A DNA stretch of 64,000 nucleotides from Streptomyces sp. NBC_00654 (GCF_026341775.1 NZ_JAPEOB010000002.1:1054001-1118000); one strand, 5' to 3'. Shown: positions 7,562 through 15,434, numbered from the stretch's first letter. A program made the numbers and translations. Notes: generated from the letters alone by a model not told the origin.

Positions 7562-7598
7562 GGCTCGCGTCGGCAAGAATTCCTGACCGACGCGAGCC
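7562..7598. terminator. 12-bp hairpin between peptide gene and P450 (likely attenuator)
   Basis: GGCTCGCGTCGG (7562-7573) pairs perfectly with CCGACGCGAGCC (7587-7598) around a 13-base loop. It lies between the stop of the peptide gene (7618) and the P450 start (7540). In RiPP operons such hairpins let most transcripts stop after the precursor, giving far more peptide than enzyme, or protect the short mRNA from 3' decay. There is no U-tract. Confidence 0.75.
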
Positions 7599-7617
7599 CG
7601 GCAAGGAAACTACCTGA

Positions 7618-7695
7618 TTAAATCCAGCCGTACCAGGCGTAAGCCTTGAGACTCTTCTCCGGGCGGAACTTATTGACGAGGCGAACGAGCTTCAT
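7618..7695 (-). CDS. Atropopeptide (tryptorubin-like) RiPP precursor peptide
   Basis: 25 codons, ATG at 7695, stop TAA at 7618-7620. The peptide starts MKLVRLVNKF, contains the basic leader end KSLKAY at residues 14-19 and finishes with AWYGWI at 20-25. From memory, the tryptorubin A precursor has the same architecture, with core AWYIWY directly after a KAY-type leader end; the match in leader, position and aromatic spacing is strong. A perfect GGAGG (reverse strand 7705-7701) sits five bases before the ATG, and a consensus promoter lies 97 bases upstream. The adjacent P450 should cross-link W2, Y3 and W5 of the core, after which leader removal frees the N-terminus. No dedicated protease or exporter is visible nearby, as is common for this family. 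The ORF is too short for standard gene callers. Confidence 0.9.
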   Translation of the reverse strand: MKLVRLVNKFRPEKSLKAYAWYGWI

Positions 7696-7778
7696 GAAAA
7701 CCTCCATGCGTGATGAACGAGATGCTTGTTCGGTGGCAGAAGATATGGATACCGGAAGGAATTCCCGGCATTCAGTTC

Positions 7779-7795
7779 AACTGCCGTGGGCAGTT
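7779..7795. promoter_or_regulatory. Perfect palindrome over the peptide promoter
   Basis: AACTGCC-GTG-GGCAGTT, arms of seven perfectly matched bases. It overlaps the -10 hexamer (7792-7797) and the expected transcription start of the peptide gene. It could be a repressor operator or, as RNA, a 5'-end hairpin stabilising the transcript. Confidence 0.55.
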
Positions 7796-7820
7796 AAGAC
7801 CTGTTCGATGAATGTGTCAA
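7792..7820 (-). promoter_or_regulatory. Consensus promoter of the peptide–P450 operon
   Basis: On the reverse strand TTGACA (7820-7815) is followed after exactly 17 bases by TTAACT (7797-7792), close to the vegetative sigma consensus. The start point would fall near 7785, giving a leader of about 90 bases before the ATG at 7695. Immediately upstream are GTGACTCAC (7821-7829) and a second TGACTCA, which may bind an activator. Confidence 0.65.
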
Positions 7821-7829
7821 GTGACTCAC

Positions 7830-8043
7830 ATCACTGCCTGAATTGACTCATTCACGTTTCGATTTCACAGATATTCACATCTCGGCAAATCGCCCCTAAT
7901 TCATCCATTGGCGCCCAAATATGGACACCCCGGGGAGGGGATGGCCTCGAATGCGGTGATTCGGCCATGCGGCATGACCGGGGGCATCTCCCGCGGGACG
8001 ACTCCGCCGAAGGCGTCCGGTCGCCTGTTCCGACGAGGCCGAC
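7830..8043. other. AT-rich upstream region of the peptide operon
   Basis: This stretch is far richer in A+T than the rest of the window up to about 7920, then returns to normal. It contains no gene. Low G+C around the peptide cluster is compatible with horizontal acquisition or simply with a regulatory region. Confidence 0.4.
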
Positions 8044-8280
8044 TCACACTGATCGCCCACGATGATTGACCTGCGTCAGAACGAGGCTTCCTCTACTGCG
8101 AGCGCGCGGAGACAGGCCACGCGGCACTTGGCTGCGGACCCACAAGCCCGTTGCTTCTGACAACCGAGCCTCGGCGGACTCCGCAGGCAGCCCCGGCAGG
8201 AGGGCAAGGGCAGCGGCGATGAACGCCGCCTGCGCCCGCACGTCCTCCTGGACCGCCCGGAACAGCACGTCCGCTTCCAT
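8044..8280 (-). CDS. Hypothetical protein or gene remnant (doubtful)
   Basis: 78 codons from an ATG at 8280. The first 45 codons look coding ([20 protein letters not shown], then helical Ala/Leu-rich sequence and [13 protein letters not shown]), while the tail is basic and poor in coding signal. There is no ribosome binding site and the frame is open upstream for 100 codons, so this may be a fragment of a larger decayed gene. No family recognised. Confidence 0.25.
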   Translation of the reverse strand: MEADVLFRAVQEDVRAQAAFIAAALALLPGLPAESAEARLSEATGLWVRSQVPRGLSPRARSRGSLVLTQVNHRGRSV

Positions 8281-8451
8281 CAAGAGCCAGAGGCGGCACG
8301 GGGTTCCCGGAGCAGGGAGTCCGCTCCACCGGGGTGCAGCGGCAGCATTCCGCCCCTCGCATGCCCGACCCGTGTCCCCGAACGCCTGGGCACCGACCCC
8401 GGACAGCCACCCCGGTGCCAAGAACCAGGCGCGTGCCCCGCCAAAGCTTTC

Positions 8452-8466
8452 TGTACGTCCTGTACA
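8452..8466. promoter_or_regulatory. Inverted repeat upstream of the ClpP-like gene
   Basis: TGTAC-GTCCT-GTACA, perfect 5-base arms, 113 bases before the ATG at 8579 and next to the AT-rich patch CATTTCTTACGG. Non-housekeeping clpP genes of streptomycetes are under transcription factors such as PopR; whether this is such a site is unknown. Confidence 0.4.
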
Positions 8467-8578
8467 TTTCTTACGGACGCGGCCGCGGGTCCCCAGGGAC
8501 CACGTACCCGGGAACGGCGCGCCCGCGGAACAGCGACCCACCGAGAACAACCGTGCAGACCCCAGGAGAGGCACCGCC

Positions 8579-9214
8579 ATGATCCGACCTGCCGCCCGTT
8601 ACGTCCTGCCGGAGTTCACCGAGCGCACCGCGACCGGGACCCGGACCCTGGACCCGTACTCCAAGCTGCTGTCCGAGCGGATCGTCTTCCTCGGCACCCC
8701 GGTCGACGACACCGCGGCAACCGACCTGATCGCACAGTTCATGTATCTGGAGCACGCCGAGCCGGACCGGCCCATCTCGCTCTACATCAACTCCCCCGGC
8801 GGCGAGTTCAACGCCATGGCCGCGATCTACGACACCATGCAGTACCTGGCGTGCGACGTGGAGACGTTCTGCCTCGGCCAGGCCTTCTCCAGCGCCGCCG
8901 TGCTGCTGGCGGCAGGCGCGCCGGGCCGCCGACATGCCCTGCCCGGCGCCCGGGTAGTCATCCGGCAGCCGACGCTGGACGAACCGGTCCAGGGCCAGCC
9001 GTCCGATCTCGAAATCGAAGCACGCGAGCTGATGCGGGTGCGCGAGATGCTCGCGGCCATGCTGGCCCGTCACACGGGCCGGTCCACGGAGCAGATCACC
9101 GCCGACATCGAGCGCGACACCATCCTCGACGCCCGAGCCGCCCAGGCGTACGGGCTCGTGGACCACGTCATGGAGAACCGCGGCCCGTCCCGGCCGCCGC
9201 ACCCCCCGAGGTGA
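8579..9214 (+). CDS. ClpP-family protein with Arg replacing the catalytic His
   Basis: 211 residues with the full ClpP fold: INSPGG oxyanion region (70-75), nucleophile loop [14 protein letters not shown] with Ser104, [10 protein letters not shown] handle helix and ERDTIL with the third catalytic residue Asp180. The catalytic His normally found in IHQP is Arg129 here (VVIRQPT), so the Ser-His-Asp triad is broken and the subunit is likely inactive alone, comparable to ClpR-type subunits that assemble with active partners. The leader [10 protein letters not shown] and the LDPYSKLL element match the secondary ClpPs of streptomycetes. ATG preceded by AGGAGAGG. A small gene follows after seven bases. 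Confidence 0.9.
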   Translation: MIRPAARYVLPEFTERTATGTRTLDPYSKLLSERIVFLGTPVDDTAATDLIAQFMYLEHAEPDRPISLYINSPGGEFNAMAAIYDTMQYLACDVETFCLGQAFSSAAVLLAAGAPGRRHALPGARVVIRQPTLDEPVQGQPSDLEIEARELMRVREMLAAMLARHTGRSTEQITADIERDTILDARAAQAYGLVDHVMENRGPSRPPHPPR

Positions 9215-9221
9215 ACCCACC

Positions 9222-9530
9222 ATGCTTCCACCGGAGTACCCGCCGCTCCCCGCGCTGACCCGCGCCGAGGGGGAGTTCATCGACCGCTACCTGGAAGTTC
9301 TCGACCAACTGGGCCGGATCAACCCGGCCCGAGGCAGTGACACCTATGGCGCGCTCCGGGCCGCGCAGGCCCTGGCCTCCCGGGCCACGGCGCTGCGCGA
9401 CGCCCTGGCGTTGATGCACGAACGGGGCGAAGCGCAGATCCACGCGGCGACGTTGGCGCGGGCCCTGCGCCTGCTGGACGGAGAACGGCGCGCCGGCCGG
9501 GTCACCATGCCCCCGCCGCCGGTGGGCTGA
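9222..9530 (+). CDS. Hypothetical protein linked to the ClpP-like gene
   Basis: 102 residues, ATG seven bases after the ClpP-like stop, so co-transcribed. Mostly helical: LTRAEGEFIDRYLEVLDQLG, then ALRAAQALASRATALRDALA and ALRLLDGERRAGRV. No membrane segment, no signal peptide, no family recognised. Linkage suggests an adaptor or accessory to the noncanonical Clp protein, but there is no direct evidence. Confidence 0.7.
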   Translation: MLPPEYPPLPALTRAEGEFIDRYLEVLDQLGRINPARGSDTYGALRAAQALASRATALRDALALMHERGEAQIHAATLARALRLLDGERRAGRVTMPPPPVG

Positions 9531-10060
9531 CCGGACCCCAGGCCCGCCACTCGGCCGGGGTCCGCCCCGGCCGACCCCTCGGCACCGCATCCGGCACAAC
9601 GCCCGGCACCACGTCCGCCACCGGCTCCCGGCTCCCGATCACGGGGAGCCGGGACCTGGCCACGCCAGTCCTCACCACTCCTCACCACTCCACACCTCGC
9701 CGCATCTCATGCGCGCCTCCGCACCCCTCCGCGCCCCGCCACACCTCTCCGCGCCCGCCCCGCGACACGCCCGGCAAGGAGATCAGATTTCCTCCCTCGT
9801 TCGGCGTAGGCATTCCCCCTCACGAGGGACAGCCCAACTTGCGCTCAGCGCGTGGACAGTACTCGGAATCTGACGTTCCGTCGCTGGTGCGAGGCTGGTC
9901 GGGCAGCCCGGCCGAGGGCGGAAATCGGGCTCGTCCACCCGAACGGATCAGTCGTGACGACTCTCACAAATCGCTGTTTCAGCTCGGAAATCCGGCACTT
10001 CGTGAGTCAAGATCCCTGGGACGACAAGCCCCCGCCACCGCGGCGGGGCGGTCCGGGCGG
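9531..10060. other. Intergenic region before the riboswitch
   Basis: No frame shows coding bias. A small tandem repeat CCTCACCACT occurs near 9668-9690. G+C drops between about 9780 and 10020, where the promoter of the riboswitch transcript should lie; I see no convincing consensus hexamers. Confidence 0.4.
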
Positions 10061-10235
10061 ACGCCGAGTCCTGCCACTGCCCGGATGACTGGTCGACAGA
10101 AGTGGATCGGCAGGAGTGGAGGACCCGAGCACAACGGGTCGGCCGGGCAACCGGTCGCCCCTCGGGGTGAAGCCGCCAAGTGCGGCCGGGCAACTTCGCC
10201 AGCCCGAACCCGACAGGTCATCCTTCACAGGCGGC
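10061..10235 (+). promoter_or_regulatory. ydaO/yuaA-type c-di-AMP riboswitch
   Basis: The leader of the NlpC/P60 gene carries the hallmark blocks of actinobacterial c-di-AMP riboswitches in order: GCCGAGTCCTGCC at the start, GGCAGGAGTGGAGGACCCG, the block CTCGGGGTGAAGCCG (10161-10175), GGGCAACTTCGCC, then CCCGAACCCGACAGGTCA (10203-10220) and the closing CAGGCGGCTG. The outer stem pairs CGCC near 10062 with GGCG near 10230. In streptomycetes this class turns off rpfA and other cell-wall hydrolases when c-di-AMP is high; the start codon is 16 bases downstream. Edges are approximate. Confidence 0.88.
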
Positions 10236-10251
10236 TGACGAAGGGTTGCGC

Positions 10252-10722
10252 ATGACTGCGCAGGTACATGTCCCGTCTCTGCTTACCCGGGCCGGTACGG
10301 CCTCGGTCCTCACCTTGGCCGTCGGCTCCGCCATGCTGGCGCCGGGGCTGGTCAACGAGGCCGAGGCCGCCACGCACTCGACGAAGGCGCTCACGATCGC
10401 CGCGTCGAAGAAGGGATCGCCCTACAAGTACGGAGCATCCGGTCCGCGCCGGTTCGACTGCTCGGGGCTGACTCTCTACTCCTTCAAGAAGGCCGGCAAG
10501 AAACTCCCGCGCACGGCCCAGCAGCAGTACAACAAGACCCACCACATCTCGAAGTCCAAGCGGAAGAAGGGTGATCTGGTCTTCTTCCACTCCGGCCGCA
10601 GCGTCTACCACGTGGGCATCTACGCGGGCAAGGGAAAGATCTGGCACTCCCCGAAGACCGGGGCGGTGGTCCGGCTGGAGAAGATCTGGTCGAACAGCGT
10701 GTGGTACGGACGGGTCCGCTGA
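10252..10722 (+). CDS. Secreted NlpC/P60 (C40) peptidoglycan endopeptidase
   Basis: 156 residues. A signal peptide covers about residues 1-40 (AGTASVLTLAVGSAMLAPGL, cleavage near AEAA). The rest is one NlpC/P60 domain with the catalytic triad visible: Cys70 in RFDCSGLT, His120 in VYHVGIYAG and His132 in WHSPKTG. It cleaves stem peptides of peptidoglycan outside the membrane, as in remodelling or resuscitation. Small for the family: no SH3, LysM or coiled-coil partner. It is preceded by a c-di-AMP riboswitch. Confidence 0.93.
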   Translation: MTAQVHVPSLLTRAGTASVLTLAVGSAMLAPGLVNEAEAATHSTKALTIAASKKGSPYKYGASGPRRFDCSGLTLYSFKKAGKKLPRTAQQQYNKTHHISKSKRKKGDLVFFHSGRSVYHVGIYAGKGKIWHSPKTGAVVRLEKIWSNSVWYGRVR

Positions 10723-10752
10723 CCCACGGCCTGACCCACGGCCGGACCCGCT

Positions 10753-11394
10753 TCAGCGCAGCAGCGGTCCGGTCACCAGCACGAGCCCCAGTGCGGTGAG
10801 CGCCGCGCCGCTGCCGCCCTCGATCGCACGGGCGGTACGCGGCCGGCGCAGCCACCGCCCCAGCCGGTCCACCAGCAGGGCCACGGCCGGGAACCAGATG
10901 AGCGCCAGCACCACGACGACGGCCGCGAGCAGCAGGGTCCTGGGCAGTGGCGGCTGCCCGTCGGGCACGAACTGGGGCAGCAGGCTGAGAAAGAGCACCG
11001 GCGCCTTGGGGTTCAGCGCGTTGGTCAGGAAGCCCTGCCGCAGGGAGCGTCCCAGCTCCTTCTGCACGGGGCCGGCCTCCGGCTGCGCTGTCCGGTCCGC
11101 CTCGGCGGGCCGACGTCGCCACGCGAACAGAGCGCTGAGACCGAGCCAGAGCACATACGCGCCGCCCAGGAGCTGGACGGTGCGGAACAGCACGGGCATG
11201 GTGACCAGCACCGCGGCCAGGCCCGCCACGGCCAGCGCGGTGTGCACCAGCAGCCCCCCGGCGACACCCAGCGCGGTGACGACCCCGGAACGGCGCGAGG
11301 CGAGTGCGTTGCGTACGACGACGGTGAAATCGGCGCCGGGCAGCGCGACCATCCCCGCGGCGACTCCCGTGAAGGCGAGCAGTTGTGCGTCCAT
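10753..11394 (-). CDS. LysE/RhtB-family amino-acid exporter
   Basis: 213 residues from the ATG at 11394. Six hydrophobic segments, beginning QLLAFTGVAAGMVALPGADF, whose P-G-x-D/N-F element is the family signature, and including GFLTNALNPKAPVLFLSLLP, the second conserved block. The family exports amino acids or derivatives through the cytoplasmic membrane. It is divergent from a LysR regulator 72 bases away, the usual control arrangement for these exporters. An in-frame upstream start at 11454 would overlap that promoter and is rejected. Confidence 0.9.
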   Translation of the reverse strand: MDAQLLAFTGVAAGMVALPGADFTVVVRNALASRRSGVVTALGVAGGLLVHTALAVAGLAAVLVTMPVLFRTVQLLGGAYVLWLGLSALFAWRRRPAEADRTAQPEAGPVQKELGRSLRQGFLTNALNPKAPVLFLSLLPQFVPDGQPPLPRTLLLAAVVVVLALIWFPAVALLVDRLGRWLRRPRTARAIEGGSGAALTALGLVLVTGPLLR

Positions 11395-11466
11395 GGTTAC
11401 ACCCTGGACCGGAAGAGCCTTTAGCGTGTACTTGCAATCTTCTGGGTCTGCCAAAAGGAACGCTTA

Positions 11467-12384
11467 ATGTACGACCCGACACGGCTGGCGGCGCTGGTGG
11501 CGGTCGCCGAGGCCGGATCGATCACGCGTGCGGCCGCGCGCCTGGGCTACACCGCGCCTGCTCTCTCCCAGCAGCTGGCCAAACTGGAGCGCGAGGCCGG
11601 TGCGGCGCTCCTGGTTCGTCATCATCGCGGGGCGCGGCTGACGGCCGCCGGTGAGCTGCTGGCGGGCCGGGCCAGAAGGGTCCTGGACGAGCTGGACCAG
11701 GCTCGGCACGAGCTGGCTCAGCTGGCCGGGCTCTCCGGGGGGCGGCTGCGGGTCGGCACGTTCACCACGGCCGGAATCCACCTGCTGCCGCCGGTCCTGA
11801 GCGCGTTCCGGCGCGCACATCCGGATGTGGAGCTCGCCGTGACCGACTACGAGCCGCCCGAGGGAGTCACCGCCGTGGCTGCCGGAGAGGTCGACCTCGC
11901 CCTGACCCATGCGTACGAACCGGCGCCCGCGGGTCCCCCGCCCATGGGCGTCGTCGTCGAGCCTCTCCTGGTCGAGGAACTGGTCCTCGTCACCGCGGTC
12001 GGCCACCGGCTCGCCGAGGGGACGGGCCGGCTGCCGGTCGCCGAGCTGGCGGGACGGCCGCTGATCAGCAGCGCGCCCACGCATCCGCCCCGGCGCGGGG
12101 TGGAGAGCGCCCTGGCCGAGGCCGGCGCCACCCCGGCCGTGGTGTGCGAGTCCCCCGGCTACGCCCTGGTGTGCGCGCTGGTCAGCGCCGGGCTCGGGGT
12201 GGCCGTGGTTCCGGAGATGGTCGCCGCGATGTCCCCGACCCCGCTGGCCGTGCGGCGGCTGGATCCGGCGGCCTTCCGCCGGACGATCTCCGTCGCGCAC
12301 CGGGGCGACCGGGCGACCTCCGCCGCGTCGACCCTGCTGGCACTGATGCGCAGCGGATTCGGACGGGGCGCGGCGGCGCGGTAG
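11467..12384 (+). CDS. LysR-family transcriptional regulator
   Basis: 305 residues. N-terminal winged helix-turn-helix (residues 5-65: AALVAVAEAGSITRAAARLG, APALSQQLAKLEREAGAALL), then the two-lobed ligand domain beginning GGRLRVGTF at about 92. The ribosome binding site is AAGGAA just before the ATG. Divergent to the LysE-type exporter; it most likely activates that exporter in response to a small effector such as an amino acid. No LysR-type palindrome is obvious in the 72-base gap. Confidence 0.92.
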   Translation: MYDPTRLAALVAVAEAGSITRAAARLGYTAPALSQQLAKLEREAGAALLVRHHRGARLTAAGELLAGRARRVLDELDQARHELAQLAGLSGGRLRVGTFTTAGIHLLPPVLSAFRRAHPDVELAVTDYEPPEGVTAVAAGEVDLALTHAYEPAPAGPPPMGVVVEPLLVEELVLVTAVGHRLAEGTGRLPVAELAGRPLISSAPTHPPRRGVESALAEAGATPAVVCESPGYALVCALVSAGLGVAVVPEMVAAMSPTPLAVRRLDPAAFRRTISVAHRGDRATSAASTLLALMRSGFGRGAAAR

Positions 12385-12488
12385 GGCCGGCCGGGACTCC
12401 GGGGGCCCTGCCCGGACGCCGGGAGCCTGCCCGGACGGACGCCGGGGCCCTGCCCGCGAGCAGTGGACCCGGCGCGCCCGCTTCCCCG

Positions 12489-12920
12489 TCAGCCCTGGCC
12501 CGGAACCGTCCAGGGCAGGGCGATCCAGACCGTCTTGCCTCCTTCGGGGGTGGGAGTGACGGAGAGCTGTCCCCCGTACTCCTTGGCCAGGGCCCGGATG
12601 ATCACCATGCCGCGTCCGTTGTCCTGCTGGACGGCGGCCGGCAGCCGCTGGGGCCAGCGGGGGTGACTGTCCGTCACGCCGAGACGCAGCTCCTCCTCCC
12701 GGTCCAGCCGGAGGTCCACGGTGAAGGTGGGTGACAGCCCGAACGTGTGCTGTACGGCGTTGGTGGCAAGCTCCGAAACGATCAGCCGGATGGTGTCGGC
12801 GATCTCGGTGTCGTCGGCCAGACCCCATTCGGCCAGTATCCGGGCGACATACCTGCGGGCCGAGGAGACCGAGACCGGATCACTCGGCAGGGTGACGGTT
12901 GCTTCTTGATGATCTGCCAT
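12489..12920 (-). CDS. ATP-binding regulatory protein (HATPase)
   Basis: 143 residues from the ATG at 12920. GHKL ATPase domain: N box ELATNAVQHT (about 64-73), GVTDSHPRWP, then QDNGRGMVIIRALAKEYGG with the G2-like glycine box and a final GKTVWIALPW. Such single-domain kinases in streptomycetes stand next to XRE–DUF397 genes and are thought to act as anti-sigma-like partners. Here it is divergent from the XRE regulator. Confidence 0.85.
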   Translation of the reverse strand: MADHQEATVTLPSDPVSVSSARRYVARILAEWGLADDTEIADTIRLIVSELATNAVQHTFGLSPTFTVDLRLDREEELRLGVTDSHPRWPQRLPAAVQQDNGRGMVIIRALAKEYGGQLSVTPTPEGGKTVWIALPWTVPGQG

Positions 12921-13156
12921 GGCGACGCCGTCCCTTTCCCGCCCCGGCCGACCCGCGATCGGCCGGGATTGTGCTTCGCGCCAGATTGCCACTGATGCTG
13001 CCCTCTGTAACGACGATCGGCCAAGGTATGCATATATCTGTCGCTCAAAGCGGTGAACTCTGCCCCGGTGGCAGTCGAACGCGCGGCACACTGACCTCTC
13101 TGCGGGCCGGTCCCCGTGCGGGCCCGGCTCTCCCTGCACAGCGGAAGGAGGCCGGC

Positions 13157-14029
13157 ATGCTGCACGGTCCCGTGGTACGCCGACGCAAGCTCGGAGAGGA
13201 GTTACGCGGCCTGCGCCACGCGTCCGGGCTGACGAGCCGGGACGCGGCGCGGCTGCTCGGCTGGCACCAGTCGAAGGTGAGCCGTATCGAGACCGGCGCC
13301 AGTGGGGTCAGTCCCGCCGACGTGACCCGGCTACTGGACGCGTACGGCGTGCGCGACGCCCAGTTGCGCGCGCTCCTGGAGGTGCTCGCGGGTTCGGCGG
13401 GCGGTGGCGGAACAGGCTGGTGGCACGCGTACCGCGGGCTGATCCCTCCCCAGTACCGCGACTTCATCAGCCTGGAGTCCCAGGCGAGGACCGCGCGGAC
13501 GCTGGAGACCTCGGTGGTGCCCGGGCTTCTCCAGACCGCCGGCTACGCCCGCGCGGTGACCCGGTCCTCATTGGACGGACTGCCGGCCGGACAGCTGGAT
13601 TCCCTGGTGGAGGTACGGCTGACCCGGCAGGGCGTCCTGCGGGCGAACCCGCCGCTGCAGCTGACGGCCGTACTCGACGAGGCCGTACTGCGGCGCGAGG
13701 TGGGCGGTCCCGAGGTGATGAGGGACCAGCTGCACCATCTGACCCAGGTGGGCCAACTGCCCCATGTGCAACTTCAGTTACTGCCGTTCAAGGTCGGGGG
13801 TTACATCGGCCTGACCGGCCCTTTCGTAATTTTCTCCTTTCCGAACATTTCTGATCTGGATGTGGTCGTTCTTGACCACTTGACGAGTAGCCTCTATCTG
13901 GAGCGGAAAGAAGACCTTGAGGCGTACAGCTCGGCCTTCCGCACCCTGCAGGCTCACGCGCTGTCGCCGGAGCGTTCGTTGGATCTCATCGCCGCGATCA
14001 GCCGCGGCGGCCAGGGGGACTCCGGCTGA
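13157..14029 (+). CDS. XRE-family regulator with DUF5753 domain (WhiJ-like)
   Basis: 290 residues. Helix-turn-helix at about 8-62 (LGEELRGLRHASGLTSRDAA, WHQSKVSRIETG), followed by the DUF5753 effector domain from about 95 (YRDFISLESQARTARTLETS, VVPGLLQTAGYARAV). Start ATG preceded by GGAAGGAGG. With the DUF397 gene downstream and the divergent HATPase this forms the recurring streptomycete WhiJ-type module linked to development and antibiotic control; the target of this copy is unknown. Confidence 0.93.
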   Translation: MLHGPVVRRRKLGEELRGLRHASGLTSRDAARLLGWHQSKVSRIETGASGVSPADVTRLLDAYGVRDAQLRALLEVLAGSAGGGGTGWWHAYRGLIPPQYRDFISLESQARTARTLETSVVPGLLQTAGYARAVTRSSLDGLPAGQLDSLVEVRLTRQGVLRANPPLQLTAVLDEAVLRREVGGPEVMRDQLHHLTQVGQLPHVQLQLLPFKVGGYIGLTGPFVIFSFPNISDLDVVVLDHLTSSLYLERKEDLEAYSSAFRTLQAHALSPERSLDLIAAISRGGQGDSG

Positions 14030-14074
14030 CCGGCCGTGCTCCCCGCGCACCTTCCGACTGCCCGAGGGAGCATC

Positions 14075-14281
14075 ATGTCCGACCGCCTCGCACAGCCCGC
14101 GTTACGGTGGCGCCGCAGCAGCCGCAGTACCGGAATGAACAACTGTGTGGAGACCGCGCCGCTCGACGGCGAACACCTCGCCGTACGGGACTCCAAGGAC
14201 CTGGACCGGACTCCGCTGCGGATCTCCGCGACGGCCTGGACCTCGTTCGTGACAGGGCTGCACGACCTCCCGGTCAGCTGA
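14075..14281 (+). CDS. DUF397 protein
   Basis: 68 residues: LRWRRSSRSTGMNNCVETAP, then VRDSKDLDRTPLRISATAWT. This is the DUF397 pattern (W-x-KSS-x-S...NCVE...VRDSK...W). DUF397 proteins are small partners of XRE–DUF5753 regulators, as at whiJ, where the small protein relieves DNA binding. It follows the regulator by 45 bases. Its last eight bases overlap the 3' end of the convergent bioF. Confidence 0.92.
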   Translation: MSDRLAQPALRWRRSSRSTGMNNCVETAPLDGEHLAVRDSKDLDRTPLRISATAWTSFVTGLHDLPVS

Positions 14282-15434
14282 CCGGAGCGGTCCTCGTCCC
14301 GGGAGCGGTGCGTACGACGGTGGCCACCGCGGCCGCGATCTGCTCCCGGGTCAGGTCGGCCCGCGCGGTCAGCCGCAGGCGGGAGATTCCGTCCGGCACC
14401 GACGGCGGACGGAAGCACCCCACCGCGATCCCGGCCGCGCGGCAGTCGGCCGCCCAGCGCACGGCCGCGTCCGCGGACGGCGCGCGTACGGAGACCACCG
14501 CGGCGTCGGGCCGGACGGCGGTCAGCCCGGCCGAGGTCAGCCGTTCGTACAGGGTGAGGGCGACCTCGCGGGCGCGGTCCGCGCGCTCCGGTTCGCGGCG
14601 CAGCAGCCGCAGCGCGCCCAGGGCGCCGCCCGCCGCGGCGGGGGCCAGTCCGGTGTCGAAGATGAACGTCCGGGCCGTGTTGACGAGATGATCGATGACC
14701 CGGGCCGGGCCGAGGACCGCGCCGCCCTGGCTGCCCAGGGACTTGGAGAGGGTGAGCGTGGCCACGATGCCCTCGCCGCCCGCGAGTCCGGCGGCGGCGA
14801 GCGCGCCGCGCCCTCCGTCCCCGAGCACCCCCAGACCGTGCGCGTCGTCGACGAGCAGTGCGGCGCCCTCGGCCCGGCATGCCTCGGCCAGCGCGGGCAG
14901 CGGGGCCGCGTCGCCGTCGACCGAGAAGACCGAGTCGGTCACGGCGAGCGCCCGCCCGCCGTGCGCGTGCAGTGCCTTGCCCACCGCTTCGGGATCCGCG
15001 TGCGGGACCACGGCGGTCTCGGCCCGGGAGAGCCGGCAACCGTCCACGATCGAGGCGTGGTTGCCCGCGTCGGAGACGATCAGCGAGCCCCGGGCGGACA
15101 GGGCGGTGAGGGCCGCCAGGTTGGCGGCGTAACCGGAGGAGAGCACGAGGGCCGCCTCGAAGCCGCAGAAACGCGCCAGTTCGTGTTCGAGTTCGGCGTG
15201 CAGCTCGGTGGAACCCGTGACCAGCCGTGAACCGGTGGCACCGGCACCCCAGCGGTGCGCCGCCGCTGCGGCGGCCCCGGTGACTTCGGGGTGCCGGGTG
15301 AGGCCCAGATAGTCGTTGCTCGCGAGGTCGAGGAGTTCCGGTCCGGCGGGGCGCGGGCGGAGCGTCCGGACGAGTCCGGCCGCCGCGCGGCGGCGCGCCT
15401 CGTCATTGATCCAGTCGAACGGGGCGAAGGACAT
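14274..15434 (-). CDS. bioF: 8-amino-7-oxononanoate synthase
   Basis: 386 residues. A PLP alpha-oxoamine synthase joining pimeloyl-CoA/ACP with L-alanine in biotin synthesis. Visible features: DLASNDYLGL near 36, GATGSRLVTGSTELH (66-80), VDDAHGLGVLG around 195-204 and the PLP lysine K231 in LTLSKSLGSQGG. Divergent from bioB across 143 bases. Converges with the DUF397 gene with an 8-base overlap. No bioC, bioH or other pimeloyl-forming gene is in the window. Confidence 0.95.
   Translation of the reverse strand: MSFAPFDWINDEARRRAAAGLVRTLRPRPAGPELLDLASNDYLGLTRHPEVTGAAAAAAHRWGAGATGSRLVTGSTELHAELEHELARFCGFEAALVLSSGYAANLAALTALSARGSLIVSDAGNHASIVDGCRLSRAETAVVPHADPEAVGKALHAHGGRALAVTDSVFSVDGDAAPLPALAEACRAEGAALLVDDAHGLGVLGDGGRGALAAAGLAGGEGIVATLTLSKSLGSQGGAVLGPARVIDHLVNTARTFIFDTGLAPAAAGGALGALRLLRREPERADRAREVALTLYERLTSAGLTAVRPDAAVVSVRAPSADAAVRWAADCRAAGIAVGCFRPPSVPDGISRLRLTARADLTREQIAAAVATVVRTAPGTRTAPVS

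Noticed and set aside
7821..7850. Two TGACTCA copies as a conserved regulator box
   Set aside because: Too short to be significant on their own; kept only as a remark with the promoter.
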